A stretch of 64,000 nt of DNA from CALXQW01 sp031553045 (GTDB lineage Bacteria > Verrucomicrobiota > Verrucomicrobiia > Opitutales > Intestinicryptomonadaceae). Shown in pieces: positions 36,239 through 45,283 of the stretch. Position 1 is the first letter of the stretch. Every line of letters starts with the position of its first letter. The notes below the pieces were generated by a model. It ran no database searches and had not been told where the DNA came from. It saw nothing but the letters and a program-made list of their open reading frames with translations. Position numbers and translations under genes: made by a program. The DNA lies in NCBI GenBank assembly GCA_031553045.1, contig JAVBLZ010000002.1, positions 60,262 through 124,261 of the forward strand, in the 5' to 3' direction.

Positions 36239-37306
36239 CTATTCGATTTTTAAAACTACATGCTTGATATGTGTCCTATTCCAAGTGTATGTAAGGTGTA
36301 TTAAACCTTCTGAATCTTGAATAATACTGGGGTAGGAAAACTCCGCATGTTCCGGCGGCGGGAAGTCTTCAAGAGTGAAAACGTCGTCCCAATCATTAAA
36401 ATTTGAAGACTTTGCAATTAGGAGCTTGCGCCGAGGCGTGCGGTTTTCGCCGGGGTTATAGGCAACCAAAATAGTTTCGTCTTTGAGCAATAGCATATCA
36501 ATACCGGAGTTTTGATTTTTCAAATTATCCACACGCTCAAGGTTCGACCAAGTTTTACCATCGTCCAAAGATTCGGTTTTAAAGGCAAAGTGTTCTCTAG
36601 ACCTGCAAAGCGCCACAATTTTGCCGCTTTTAAGACGCACTATGCTTGGTTGTATCACATTCACCCCATCGGCAAAGAAAAAGTAATTTGTGTAAAGTTT
36701 TTCCGGTGCAGACACAGACCAATTTTTGAGGTTTGCGTCAGCCTTTTCAAAATGAATACTCCAAGCGCCCCTAGACGTTACTTCTTGGCTTGAAGGCATA
36801 ATGATGTCCCCATTTTCAAGATAAATGGGTTTAGATCTGACGGGGCCTATAAAACCTTCCGGCAGCGATACGGGTTTAGACCAAGTTTTGCAGGCGTCAT
36901 CGGAATAAATATAATAGCCAAACCAGTCTCTGGGAGATGAACCTACTTTGTAAAATAACAAGACCCTACCAGACGGAGTTTTTGTAATTACAGGATTCCA
37001 CGCCGGGTATCTTTTTTGGCTGTTTGGCATAATTCCGCAAACAAGTTCTCTGGGTGTTTCCCACAAACCGTTTGTGTTTAAACTAAACCATATCGACGTG
37101 TCCGGAGATTTTTCAAAAGAGCCGCCAAACCAAGTTGCCGCAAAGACACCTTTTGAAACCTCGCAAATAGAGGAGGCATGCACGCTTGGCGGGTAAACTT
37201 TATCTGAAATAAATTCCGACTTAACTTCTGTTAAGGTAAACGCAAAAAGAGATTGCACCTTAACAAGTGCAATAAAAAAAATAGAAAATTTTAAAAAATT
37301 TAACAC
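36239..37306 (-). CDS. secreted sialidase-fold (BNR_2-type) protein
   Basis: 355 aa with a signal peptide (to about residue 22, SLFA). It belongs to a different subfamily from the four tandem proteins at the window's start. It has SSICEVSKGVFAATWFGGSFE, KRYPAWNPVITKTPSGRVLLFYKVG, one poor Asp-box SDDACKTWS and one good one, SLDDGKTWSN, and then FSYPSIIQDSEGLIHLTYTW. This arrangement is that of the BNR_2 'exo-alpha-sialidase' family, many of which are uncharacterised. It follows two secreted nucleoside hydrolases (25-nt gap). A glycan or glycoconjugate substrate is likely, but sialic acid is not proven. Confidence 0.85.
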   Translation of the reverse strand: MLNFLKFSIFFIALVKVQSLFAFTLTEVKSEFISDKVYPPSVHASSICEVSKGVFAATWFGGSFEKSPDTSIWFSLNTNGLWETPRELVCGIMPNSQKRYPAWNPVITKTPSGRVLLFYKVGSSPRDWFGYYIYSDDACKTWSKPVSLPEGFIGPVRSKPIYLENGDIIMPSSQEVTSRGAWSIHFEKADANLKNWSVSAPEKLYTNYFFFADGVNVIQPSIVRLKSGKIVALCRSREHFAFKTESLDDGKTWSNLERVDNLKNQNSGIDMLLLKDETILVAYNPGENRTPRRKLLIAKSSNFNDWDDVFTLEDFPPPEHAEFSYPSIIQDSEGLIHLTYTWNRTHIKHVVLKIE

Positions 37307-37331
37307 GCCTATTAACCTATAAGAAGTATGT

Positions 37332-38402
37332 TTACTCTTTATTTTTATTGGGTTTGAGAGTGCATAGCTCTATAAACTTTTCAATAACTTTTTGCTTTTT
37401 ACTCTCATCTACAATCAAGAAGCTGTCTCTGCCGTTCGGGTTTGGGGTGAAGGCGGTGTGCCCTTTGTCGTCGAGGCAACGCACGTCTCCCTTTTCAGAA
37501 AGTTTGAAGTATTCCAAAGGGTCTTCAACTGCCGCAAGCACGCTTGTAAGGTCATAACAATCTCTGTCATGGCGGCCGTCCAGTTTTTTGTATCTGCTCT
37601 TTGCAACATGGTATGCAAAGATGTTGTATGCGTCAACAAATGGGTTGCGCTTGCTCCAAGAGAAGTCTTTGTCCACGCTGGTTTGAGGGTATGCGATGGC
37701 GTTGCCAACTTCTCCGCCGCTAAAAATCATGGGCACGGGGCAGAGTTCAAAAAAAGTTTTTGAACTTATTGGGTCTCCCTTAATGTTCCATTCTACGGGG
37801 GATTCAAGCGGCTTTGAGTATGTCGGCTCATCAAACCTGCCCGACATAATTGAAACAAATTTTATTTTTTTCTTAAAAAGTTCAAGCCCGCTTAATGGCG
37901 AAATTTCATCAGCCGTAGATTCCAAAAACTTTGCCATAATTGAAGAAAAACCAACCGTTACTATCACGATGTCATTGTCCGCTTTTTCTTCCGCCAAAAC
38001 TTTGCGTAGAAACTTTATTGCATCGGGGAAATTGCTATTAACATCGCTGCGGCGCGGATACACATAAAGACCGTCCGGCGTTTTTTCTTCGCAGATTATT
38101 TTTAAAAAATGCCCCTCCCCCGATGCTTTTCCCGATTTAAGGTGGGCAATGGGTATGTCATAAAAGCCGTAAAAATCATTTAGTATATTTGTGTATATTG
38201 GCGCATACTGATTGGTCTTGTTTATGACAACGCCCTTTAAATCAACCTTGCCTTGTTGAATGTAAGAATAGAGCATCATAAGTGCCATGACATCGTCAAC
38301 GTCATTGCCCATGTCTGTATCAAAAATTATTTTTACAGGGGCTGCGTTTAGGCAAAGCATAAGGCTTAAAAATGTCAGAATAAGCAATAGGATTTTTTTC
38401 AT
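37332..38402 (-). CDS. secreted nucleoside hydrolase (IUNH family), copy 1
   Basis: 356 aa with signal peptide MKKILLLILTFLSLMLCLNA. The calcium-binding hallmark is FDTDMGNDVDDVMALMML (D28, D30, N33, D34, D36, D37). A second conserved block, CPVPMIFSGGEVGNA, is followed later by RHDRDCYDLTSVLAAVED, which carries the active-site His/Asp of the family. It hydrolyses the N-glycosidic bond of ribonucleosides, or of related N-ribosides. Export to the periplasm or outside suggests scavenging of external nucleosides. Its neighbour at 38406 is a paralog, with a 3-nt gap between them. Confidence 0.9.
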   Translation of the reverse strand: MKKILLLILTFLSLMLCLNAAPVKIIFDTDMGNDVDDVMALMMLYSYIQQGKVDLKGVVINKTNQYAPIYTNILNDFYGFYDIPIAHLKSGKASGEGHFLKIICEEKTPDGLYVYPRRSDVNSNFPDAIKFLRKVLAEEKADNDIVIVTVGFSSIMAKFLESTADEISPLSGLELFKKKIKFVSIMSGRFDEPTYSKPLESPVEWNIKGDPISSKTFFELCPVPMIFSGGEVGNAIAYPQTSVDKDFSWSKRNPFVDAYNIFAYHVAKSRYKKLDGRHDRDCYDLTSVLAAVEDPLEYFKLSEKGDVRCLDDKGHTAFTPNPNGRDSFLIVDESKKQKVIEKFIELCTLKPNKNKE

Positions 38403-38405
38403 AGT

Positions 38406-39449
38406 TTAGTTGTTGGCAGGTTTTAAAGAGCAAAGTTCAAGGAAGCGTTTTTTCAAATCCTCTTTTTTGTTTTCATCCAAAATTAAATATCTGTGCAGAC
38501 CGTCTTTATTTTCTGTAAAATCATTGCAGCCTGCGTCGTTTATTATTGTAGCCTTGCCATTTTTTGAAAGCGTGAAGTATGGGCTGTCGGGCTCGGCAAC
38601 TATGAGCACGCTTGTTAAATCCCAAGTTTGTCTATCATGCGTTTTTTGATTTATGCTTTTGACGAAAGCTTCATACGCAACCCATGCGGGGTTGCGCGGC
38701 GCATTGTAGAGTTTTTCTTTTAATCCATCTTGAGAAATCCTCACGGCGTCGCCAACTTCATAGCCGCTAAATATGATTGGCACGGGGCAGTGCTCTAAAA
38801 ACATTTCCGCAGACTTTGCGTCCATTTGCATATTCCATTCAGGTTTATGTTTGTTTGGATTTTTGAGCGTGTTTGAGTCAAACTTTCCCGCCATTTGAGA
38901 AACGTACTTTACTTTTTTTGCAATCAAATCTTTCCCATTTAAGTCTGAATATGTGTCGGGCGCAGAAGCAAGAAGCCTCGCCAAATTTGTAGAATAACCA
39001 ACAACAACAAGCACTATGGCGTTATCTTCTTTTTCAGAAGCGAGCAAGCGCCTCAGCATTTGCGTTGACTCCTCAATTTTAGAGTAGCGTGTTGTGCGCC
39101 TTGCAAAAGAGTATCTGCCATCAGGGTCGGTAGCTTCAATAGTGGCTTGGAAATAAGGGCCGTTATCGGGCAACTTGCCCGCAAAAATTTCCGCTATCGG
39201 TATTTGCGGCAGACCGTAAAACTGATTCATAATATCCACAAAAACTTTTGCGTGTTCAGAGCCCTTGCTAAGCGTTATTCCGATTAAATCAATTTTGCCT
39301 TGTATGTGGTAATTGTATAAAAGCACCATTGCAAGAGCGTCGTCTATATCGTTACCCACGTCGGTGTCGAAAATTACTTTTGTAGGCTTTGCATTCAAAC
39401 TCAAAAACGGCAGAAGAAAAGCCATCAAAACTGCAAATATAAATTTCAT
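38406..39449 (-). CDS. secreted nucleoside hydrolase (IUNH family), copy 2
   Basis: 347 aa from the ATG at 39449; a GTG two codons earlier is possible. The signal peptide is MKFIFAVLMAFLLPFLSLNA. The Ca2+ motif is FDTDVGNDIDDALAMVLL at exactly the same residue numbers as in copy 1. CPVPIIFSGYEVGDA and the late HDRQTWDLTSVLIVAE block are also present. Promoter-proximal gene of the leftward operon NH2, NH1, sialidase-fold, unknown. The two copies have diverged considerably, so distinct substrate preferences are plausible. Confidence 0.9.
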   Translation of the reverse strand: MKFIFAVLMAFLLPFLSLNAKPTKVIFDTDVGNDIDDALAMVLLYNYHIQGKIDLIGITLSKGSEHAKVFVDIMNQFYGLPQIPIAEIFAGKLPDNGPYFQATIEATDPDGRYSFARRTTRYSKIEESTQMLRRLLASEKEDNAIVLVVVGYSTNLARLLASAPDTYSDLNGKDLIAKKVKYVSQMAGKFDSNTLKNPNKHKPEWNMQMDAKSAEMFLEHCPVPIIFSGYEVGDAVRISQDGLKEKLYNAPRNPAWVAYEAFVKSINQKTHDRQTWDLTSVLIVAEPDSPYFTLSKNGKATIINDAGCNDFTENKDGLHRYLILDENKKEDLKKRFLELCSLKPANN

Positions 39450-39528
39450 AAACACCGAGTATAAAGACAGGCGATATTTTGCAAGAGTTTTGTCTTTATT
39501 TTTTGTCCGCCAAAGCTAGTGTTTGGCT

Positions 39529-40452
39529 GTGAAAAAAATTTTTACAGTCGGCATTGTATTTTTTTGCATCGTGCAAAACATCTTTGCGCAGCTTGACGAA
39601 GCTTCTAAGCTTGTTTTAAAAAAAGCTGAAAAGGGCGACGCAAAGTCTCAATTATATATGGGCAGGCTTTATGCCGACGGCACAAAGGGTGTTGTTCAAG
39701 ATTTTAAAAAAGCGGCAGAGTGGTGGCAAAAAGCCGCAGACCAAAAATATCCCGAAGCCTATAACTTGCTTGCGGGTTTGTATAGCCGTGGCGCAGGTGT
39801 TGAATGTAGCCCGCAAAAAGCTTTTGAACTTTGGGTTGAGGCCGCAAAACTTGGCAATGCGCAGGCAAAATTTAATCTGGGCGTTTGCTACATCAATGCG
39901 CTTGGCGTTGAAAAAGATTTGAATAAAGCCTACAAATATTGGATGGAGGCATCTAACGACGGCGACATGGTTGCGCAATTCAATATAGGCGTGTCTTTCA
40001 TAAACGGCACGCATATAAATAAAAATCCGCAAAAGGGTATTGAAATTTTAAATTTGAGCGCCCAAGCCGGATATATGCCTGCGCAAGAGGCAATGGCGGG
40101 CTTTTATTACAGGGGCATGGGGCTTATTCAAGACAGAAAGAAAGCTATGGAACTTTGGGAGGCGGCAGCCAAGCAGGGCAGCGTGCTTTCCTGCCAAAAT
40201 TTGGCGCAGATTTATTTTAACGGCGAAGACGTAAAAAAAGACATGAAAAAGTTTGCCGAATGGACATTCAGGGCGGCGCAGTTTGGAGACGCCGAGTCTC
40301 AATACAACATAGCCCTATGTTTTGAGAAGGGCGAAGGCGTTGAAAAAGATATTGCAAGCGCCAAAAAATATTTTGAGCTTTCTGCCGCACAAGGTTTTAA
40401 AGAGGCTCAAGAAAAACTAAAAAAGTTGAAGGAACAAGATGAAGAAATTTAG
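39529..40452 (+). CDS. exported Sel1-repeat (TPR-like) protein
   Basis: 307 aa. Start taken as GTG 39529, which places the signal peptide (KKIFTVGIVFFCIVQNIFA-Q) right at the N-terminus. TTG 39523 is the alternative. Seven Sel1-like repeats of about 36 residues follow, for example AKFNLGVCYINALGVEKDLNKA and SQYNIALCFEKGEGVEKDI. Such solenoids bind other proteins and often act in envelope or stress signalling. The partner is unknown. It overlaps the next gene by 14 nt, so the two are co-translated. It is divergent from the nucleoside-hydrolase operon. Confidence 0.85.
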   Translation: MKKIFTVGIVFFCIVQNIFAQLDEASKLVLKKAEKGDAKSQLYMGRLYADGTKGVVQDFKKAAEWWQKAADQKYPEAYNLLAGLYSRGAGVECSPQKAFELWVEAAKLGNAQAKFNLGVCYINALGVEKDLNKAYKYWMEASNDGDMVAQFNIGVSFINGTHINKNPQKGIEILNLSAQAGYMPAQEAMAGFYYRGMGLIQDRKKAMELWEAAAKQGSVLSCQNLAQIYFNGEDVKKDMKKFAEWTFRAAQFGDAESQYNIALCFEKGEGVEKDIASAKKYFELSAAQGFKEAQEKLKKLKEQDEEI

Positions 40453-41314
40453 CGCAATAATATTTTATCTTACAATTTTTACTGCGCTATTTTCAGCCGA
40501 GATTGTGGAAATAGACGGCAAAAAATATATACGCAATGAAAATCAGGAACTCCGAGAAGTTGAAATTATAGAGAAAAAAAATGGCGTTGCGGATGAGAAA
40601 AATTTGCAAAGGCCCGCAAGGGGTGGCAAATATGGAATGCCTCACAAGGCGTCTTGGGCGCTTAAAGAAAATGCGGCAAAAGCTGAAGAAATCAAGAATA
40701 CCGCAAAGACTGAAAGTGTAAATGAAGCGGAGGTTAAAACGGCTACGCCTGTCGTTAAAGAGCAAAAAAAGTCAGAGACAAATTTGGCGGATGTAAAAGC
40801 TAAAACATATAAAGTAAGAGTTTTGTATATGGAAAACGGGCGGCTTAAAGCATCCAACATTTTGCGGATAAAAAATGGCGGCAATGCTCAAGCGCATTAT
40901 ACTGGCGTGTTTGAATATTCTTGCGACGATGATATGAAAAGCAAACTTTTGGAGCAAAAATCGGGCGCAAATATTATTGAAGCTTTTGCAAATTACAGCG
41001 TTGAGGCAAAACCCATAAAAGACGCTTGCAAGGTGGTGAGAGTGCCTTCTGGTATCAGCATGAAAATTTCAGACTTTTATGTCTCGGGAAAAGGTGCATC
41101 TTTAAATGTGGAAATAGACTGTTCATTCCCAAATGTGAATCTGCCCTACGACAAACCCAAGACGATATCTGTAAAACGTAAAGATATAAGCGCAGCCTTG
41201 ATGCAAAAAACTTGTTTAAGCACTTTAGACTCTTTGAGCGTAAGCCTTGTGGACGGCGTAGAAATTAGGGAAAAAACAAATGCGGAAATTCTTATAGAAA
41301 TTCTTCCGCAATAG
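40439..41314 (+). CDS. exported protein of unknown function
   Basis: 291 aa, starting inside the end of the Sel1 gene (14-nt overlap). Signal peptide MKKFSAIIFYLTIFTALFSA. Next comes EIVEIDGKKYIRNENQELRE, then a Lys/Glu-rich, probably disordered stretch (about 45-120). The C-terminal domain starts about residue 125 (TYKVRVLYMENGRLKASNIL) and has predicted beta-strand character and two or three cysteines. No recognised family. Translational overlap suggests it works with the Sel1-repeat protein. It is convergent with the coiled-coil protein gene at 41330. Confidence 0.68.
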   Translation: MKKFSAIIFYLTIFTALFSAEIVEIDGKKYIRNENQELREVEIIEKKNGVADEKNLQRPARGGKYGMPHKASWALKENAAKAEEIKNTAKTESVNEAEVKTATPVVKEQKKSETNLADVKAKTYKVRVLYMENGRLKASNILRIKNGGNAQAHYTGVFEYSCDDDMKSKLLEQKSGANIIEAFANYSVEAKPIKDACKVVRVPSGISMKISDFYVSGKGASLNVEIDCSFPNVNLPYDKPKTISVKRKDISAALMQKTCLSTLDSLSVSLVDGVEIREKTNAEILIEILPQ

Positions 41315-41329
41315 TTTTTTCAACACCTA

Positions 41330-42346
41330 TTAAAGTTTTACGGGTGTGATTTTTATTACCGCCCTGATTGTTCTTGCGTCTTCAGATGCGAAACGTTTTT
41401 TGATGTCCGTAAGCAGCCCGTGTGCGTCCAGAGGGCTTGCGTTTGAGGCCATGATGGCATTTGCCTCATCTATTGCAGATGCGCCTTTTCCGCCTTTGGA
41501 AAATAGCGTGGTTGCATTGAGAGCGTCTTGCAAAGAGCCGGCGGTTCTGGGGTCTTGACGCCCAAACTGTATGCAGTATTCCGCACCCGCAGGCAGGCTT
41601 ATATTTTCCAAATTGTATTTGAAGTAAGATTCAAAAACAGGCGAACGGGATATTACATTGCCGTTATTATAACCCTCAAGTATGGTCCAAGAAAGAGGGC
41701 TTGAGTAGCCGTAAGATATTGTGAAAACCGCACCTTTTGCGCTTACCGCACCCAAGGCAAACTCACAATATGTGCCAAGGTCAAACTCCGTATAATCTGT
41801 GCTTTTGCCGTTGTGCCGCCTGAGGTCTTCAGAAGTTTCATATTTTGTCATATAAGCTTCCAAAGCGCCTTTTGCTTTAGTGGGAGACGCTTTGATATTG
41901 GAGAGTATTTTTTCCAGAATTTCTCTTTTTTCTTCAAGCAAAGCTATCCTTGAAGTGAAGCCGCTTGCCTTTCTTTCATTCTCTTTGCATTCCCTGTCGA
42001 GGGCGTTAATTTTTTCTTCTATTGTGCTGGATAGCGCTTCAGACAAAGTTTTTTTTGCATTTGCCGCTGCCGCCTGTTTCTCTTGCTCAAGCGCTTCCTT
42101 TTCTTTGTTGAGCCTTTCAATCTCGCTGATTATGTGATGTTCAAAACCGTTTGCATTGAAACCTTTTGCCAGCAATTTGCCTTCAAAGCCCTTTTTTTCT
42201 TTGGTGTTGGGCTCCATAGTGAATGTGATTACGCTGTCCAGTTTTGAGCCGACAAAGGTTTTAATTTCCACCTTATAAAAGTCATTTGCCAAGAGGCGGG
42301 AAGAAATTATCAAAAATGTTACTATGGATGCAAAAAATATTTTCAT
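41330..42346 (-). CDS. exported coiled-coil protein of unknown function
   Basis: 338 aa. Signal peptide MKIFFASIVTFLIISSRLLA. A short beta-type N-terminal segment (VEIKTFVGSKLDSVITFTM) precedes a long coiled coil (about 75-155: IERLNKEKEALEQEKQAAAA and ALLEEKREILEKILS). A globular region follows (about 190-270) with aromatic, Gly-rich strands, then an Ala-rich helical end. No family recognised. It stands alone, 96 nt downstream of the URO-D gene and convergent with the gene at 40439. A structural or scaffolding role in the periplasm is possible. Confidence 0.68.
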   Translation of the reverse strand: MKIFFASIVTFLIISSRLLANDFYKVEIKTFVGSKLDSVITFTMEPNTKEKKGFEGKLLAKGFNANGFEHHIISEIERLNKEKEALEQEKQAAAANAKKTLSEALSSTIEEKINALDRECKENERKASGFTSRIALLEEKREILEKILSNIKASPTKAKGALEAYMTKYETSEDLRRHNGKSTDYTEFDLGTYCEFALGAVSAKGAVFTISYGYSSPLSWTILEGYNNGNVISRSPVFESYFKYNLENISLPAGAEYCIQFGRQDPRTAGSLQDALNATTLFSKGGKGASAIDEANAIMASNASPLDAHGLLTDIKKRFASEDARTIRAVIKITPVKL

Positions 42347-42442
42347 TATTTAAAATTACAAAAACCAAAATTGCTAAGCATATTGCCGAAACTGTCAAGC
42401 CATTATATTGACAAGGCAAGATGGGTTTGCTGCGTATAATGC

Positions 42443-43894
42443 TTAAAAGCAAAGCAACATTTGCCATATAAAGTTTGTGCCCATTTTTTCAATGTCGCAC
42501 CAGATTTTTTCGCAGAGTGTTTCGTCTCCCAAAATCGGTTTTGAAAGAGCGTCTTTATAGTCTTGCCAAGTTGTTATGTAGGAAGCGTCCTCTATTTCTT
42601 TTTGCAAAGCGCTCATGCCGCTTACGACATTTAAGTCTCGATTTTTAAGTGGCGCTACAACCTCCGTAGAGTGGCTTGAAGAATAGACACCATATTCCCT
42701 GCAAGCCTCGCAAAGGGCGGAAAAATTTTCAATTTTGGTGTCATTTTGCATTATTGCGCTTGAATCCATGACATAGCCGCCGTTGGCGGCGACCTCCGTA
42801 ATTATTTTCTTTGTAAAACTTCTGACATTTTGCGGCGTGTCGAAACTCAATAGCGTATTTGGCAGACCGCCGCTTAGGCAGAATTTGTCGCCAAGTCTCT
42901 TATGGGTTTCAAAAATATCGTCTCTATCTGCATGATAGATTATTGAGGCGTCGGGCAGTTCTCTAAACGAATCAAAGTGGTAGTGCCATGCGCCTTCGGC
43001 GTAAAATAGCGTCTGTTTGCCTCGCCTGAAAAATTCTTCCACTATGGGCTTGGTTGTCGCCCAATAGTGAGACTCAAAAATCCCTTCCGATACAAAAGGC
43101 TTGCCGCCCCTATGCATCCAAAAAGATATGGGCAGATTGTTGTTTGGGTCTGAAAGCCTGAGGCTGACATTGCATAGATAAGGCATTAAAGCTTCGCAGG
43201 CTTTCAAAACTTTTTCCGGACGTTCAAACAAATCCATAGTCAAACCCAGATAACCCCTAAGTTTGTCGCCGATAATATCTAGCGGCGCTTTGAATGTACC
43301 GCAGAAGGGCGTTGGGGTTTGCGTTTCGTTTTTCATTCTTTGAACGTGCAAAGCGCCTTGCATTCTGTATTGCATAAGCGCCATTGCGCCTTTGACCAGT
43401 GCAACTTGGCTCTTATAAAATGAGCCGTCTTTGTCTTTATGCCCCACAACGGTGGATATGCGTGGAAACCATTTGTTGTATAGAAAGGCGGTGGGGTCGT
43501 CTATAAGTTCGTCGTACTCATCCTCACGCATGAAAGATTCATCTTCTTCAGGCTCAAGATATTGAAAGCCGACATCGGGTTTGATGTCCATACCCGGAAC
43601 GGCGTAGTACTTAACGCCCAATGCCTGCGTAAGCCCACTCCAAAGATGTATCTGATTCCCGACAAAAGCGTCAAAGTTAAAATCTTTGCACATCTTGATT
43701 ACAGAGTCGAAAGCCTGTGTGTAATCATGGGTAACCTGCTGGCAAGTTTTGCCTGCGTATGCGCCAAAAAACTCGGCAACAAAAGGGCGCAGGGGAACCA
43801 TGTCGGCTTTTTCATTTCGCAAAGTCTTGGTGTATCTTGCCAACTTTGCTTCGTAAGAAAATTTTTCTTTGTCTATTTTTTGAGTGCTGGGCAT
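42443..43894 (-). CDS. uroporphyrinogen decarboxylase family (URO-D) protein
   Basis: 483 aa, longer than true HemE (about 350). Family features: PLRPFVAEFFGAYAGKTCQQ near the N-terminus, FNFDAFVGNQ, a central CGTFKAPLDIIGDKLRGYLG, and late FCLSGGLPNTLLSFDTPQNV matching the URO-D C-terminal barrel. The HemE arginine-rich porphyrin site is not evident, so it is more likely one of the many URO-D-fold proteins of methyltransferase or unknown function. It is co-transcribed with the MFS gene upstream (4-nt gap), which suggests its substrate is imported by that carrier. Confidence 0.8.
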   Translation of the reverse strand: MPSTQKIDKEKFSYEAKLARYTKTLRNEKADMVPLRPFVAEFFGAYAGKTCQQVTHDYTQAFDSVIKMCKDFNFDAFVGNQIHLWSGLTQALGVKYYAVPGMDIKPDVGFQYLEPEEDESFMREDEYDELIDDPTAFLYNKWFPRISTVVGHKDKDGSFYKSQVALVKGAMALMQYRMQGALHVQRMKNETQTPTPFCGTFKAPLDIIGDKLRGYLGLTMDLFERPEKVLKACEALMPYLCNVSLRLSDPNNNLPISFWMHRGGKPFVSEGIFESHYWATTKPIVEEFFRRGKQTLFYAEGAWHYHFDSFRELPDASIIYHADRDDIFETHKRLGDKFCLSGGLPNTLLSFDTPQNVRSFTKKIITEVAANGGYVMDSSAIMQNDTKIENFSALCEACREYGVYSSSHSTEVVAPLKNRDLNVVSGMSALQKEIEDASYITTWQDYKDALSKPILGDETLCEKIWCDIEKMGTNFIWQMLLCF

Positions 43895-43898
43895 ATTA

Positions 43899-45098
43899 TT
43901 ATTTTTCTTTTAAAGGTTTAAAGGATATGATGAAAATTGCCAATATCAAAAGGCAGGTAAGCCAAGTTACGCTCCAGATACCGCCCCAATTATAAATATT
44001 CTGCGCAGGGTCGAAAAAGTAAGATAGCAGTTTACCGTTTATGAAAGTGCCCACAAAAAGACCCAAGCCAAACTGTATCAAAAATATCAGCCCTTGCGCT
44101 TCCGCACGCATGTGTGCGGGCGCATTGTTGTTTACATACACTTGAGAGGCTATGAAAAAATTTACATAGACCGCCCCGTGTATTGCTATTGCAAGATAAA
44201 TGAAAAAGTCTATATCTGTAAGAGATTCAGAGTAGAACGACACATATCTTAAAAACATGGCAACCAGACCGGAAATAAGAATGCCCCTTATTCCCCACTT
44301 TTTAATCATGAAAGGCAAAAGGGGTATTACGGTGATTTGAGAAACTTGCGACAAACATGAAGTCAGGGTAAGATACGTAAAGCCCTTCGCCTTGAGGAAA
44401 GTTGAAAGATAACTCCAGTACAATGAAAAGGGTATCATAACCAAAAATGAACAAATGATGAGCGCCGCAAAGTTTCTGTCTTTCATTAATGTAAAGGCTC
44501 TCAAACCCAGAGCGTCTATTATTGAGAATTTTTTGCCCAAGCCCTGCGGATTCGTGGTGGGAAGTATGAGCGCTATGACAGCCCCCAAGAAGGCAAGCCC
44601 GCCGCCGTAAATCAGGGGTAGGTTTGTGCCGTCAAACTTTTCGACGCCCAAGAAATTCACAGCAGTCAAAGAGAAGAAAGAGGCAAAGCCCCAGCCTATT
44701 GACCCAAACATCCTGATAGCAGGGAAATTCTTTGTATGCGCCATGACTATCGCATTGGATAGCGCCCAAGTGGGTATGTAGCAAATCATTGCGGCTGTTA
44801 CCGATATAAAAATCAAGCTTTCGTCTTTCAGATATGCGCTGAGTATCAGAAGTACGCCAAAGAGGGTGTATAGGGTTGCCAAGACTTTCTCGCTTTTAAA
44901 AAATCTGTCGGCAAACATCCCAACTATTGAAGAAAACATACAGCCTATGGCAATACTTGACAATATGCCGGATTTCATATTGCCTGCAATGCCTATGGTG
45001 TCCAGATAAGACGCCATCTGTATCCACCATATTGAGAACATGGCGTACTCTATGAACATCATTGAGGCTAACTTAATGTCTTTTGCTGAAATTTTCAT
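43899..45098 (-). CDS. MFS transporter, nucleoside:H+ symporter-like
   Basis: 399 aa, 12 transmembrane helices. The opening helix MFIEYAMFSIWWIQMASYL and the block RMFGSIGWGFASFFSL resemble the NupG/XapB nucleoside:H+ symporter family, as do HGAVYVNFFIASQVYV and HMRAEAQGLIFLIQFGLG. Import of a nucleoside or small glycoside is the best guess. It heads a two-gene operon with the URO-D-family protein. Two secreted nucleoside hydrolases are encoded 5 kb away, a link that is only inferred. On the minus strand a TTGACA lies at 45150-45145, upstream of its start. Confidence 0.85.
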   Translation of the reverse strand: MKISAKDIKLASMMFIEYAMFSIWWIQMASYLDTIGIAGNMKSGILSSIAIGCMFSSIVGMFADRFFKSEKVLATLYTLFGVLLILSAYLKDESLIFISVTAAMICYIPTWALSNAIVMAHTKNFPAIRMFGSIGWGFASFFSLTAVNFLGVEKFDGTNLPLIYGGGLAFLGAVIALILPTTNPQGLGKKFSIIDALGLRAFTLMKDRNFAALIICSFLVMIPFSLYWSYLSTFLKAKGFTYLTLTSCLSQVSQITVIPLLPFMIKKWGIRGILISGLVAMFLRYVSFYSESLTDIDFFIYLAIAIHGAVYVNFFIASQVYVNNNAPAHMRAEAQGLIFLIQFGLGLFVGTFINGKLLSYFFDPAQNIYNWGGIWSVTWLTCLLILAIFIISFKPLKEK

Positions 45099-45197
45099 GC
45101 GTAATTTGAAATGCTTACTGGACAGATAATACCCTATAAATTTTTGTCAACATAATGATTTTTTTTAGGGGCAATATAAAAATTTTAAAAAAAACTA

Positions 45198-45226
45198 TTG
45201 ACGAGGTAGGGGGTTTCAGTCAGATT
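45198..45226 (+). promoter_or_regulatory. candidate promoter of the tRNA-Thr/tuf unit
   Basis: After an A-tract, TTGACG (45198-45203), 17 nt, CAGATT (45221-45226). It is the only convincing -35-like element before the tRNA gene. The -10 is weak. Confidence 0.4.
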
Positions 45227-45251
45227 CCCCCCCTTTCATATATAAAAATAA

Positions 45252-45275
45252 CGCCAGCAGCACTGGCGGCTTTTT
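45252..45275 (+). other. terminator-like hairpin in the leader of tRNA-Thr
   Basis: CGCCAG (45252-45257), loop CAGCA, CTGGCG (45263-45268), then GCTTTTT. It lies between the candidate promoter and the tRNA gene, so it may be an attenuator or an RNA-processing stem rather than an operon end. The only upstream gene runs the other way. Confidence 0.5.
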
Positions 45276-45283
45276 GAATGTAC

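Noticed and set aside
42400..42442. Promoter-like TTGACA and TATAAT on the plus strand
   Set aside because: Spacing is about 21 nt and there is no plus-strand gene downstream; both flanking genes run leftward.
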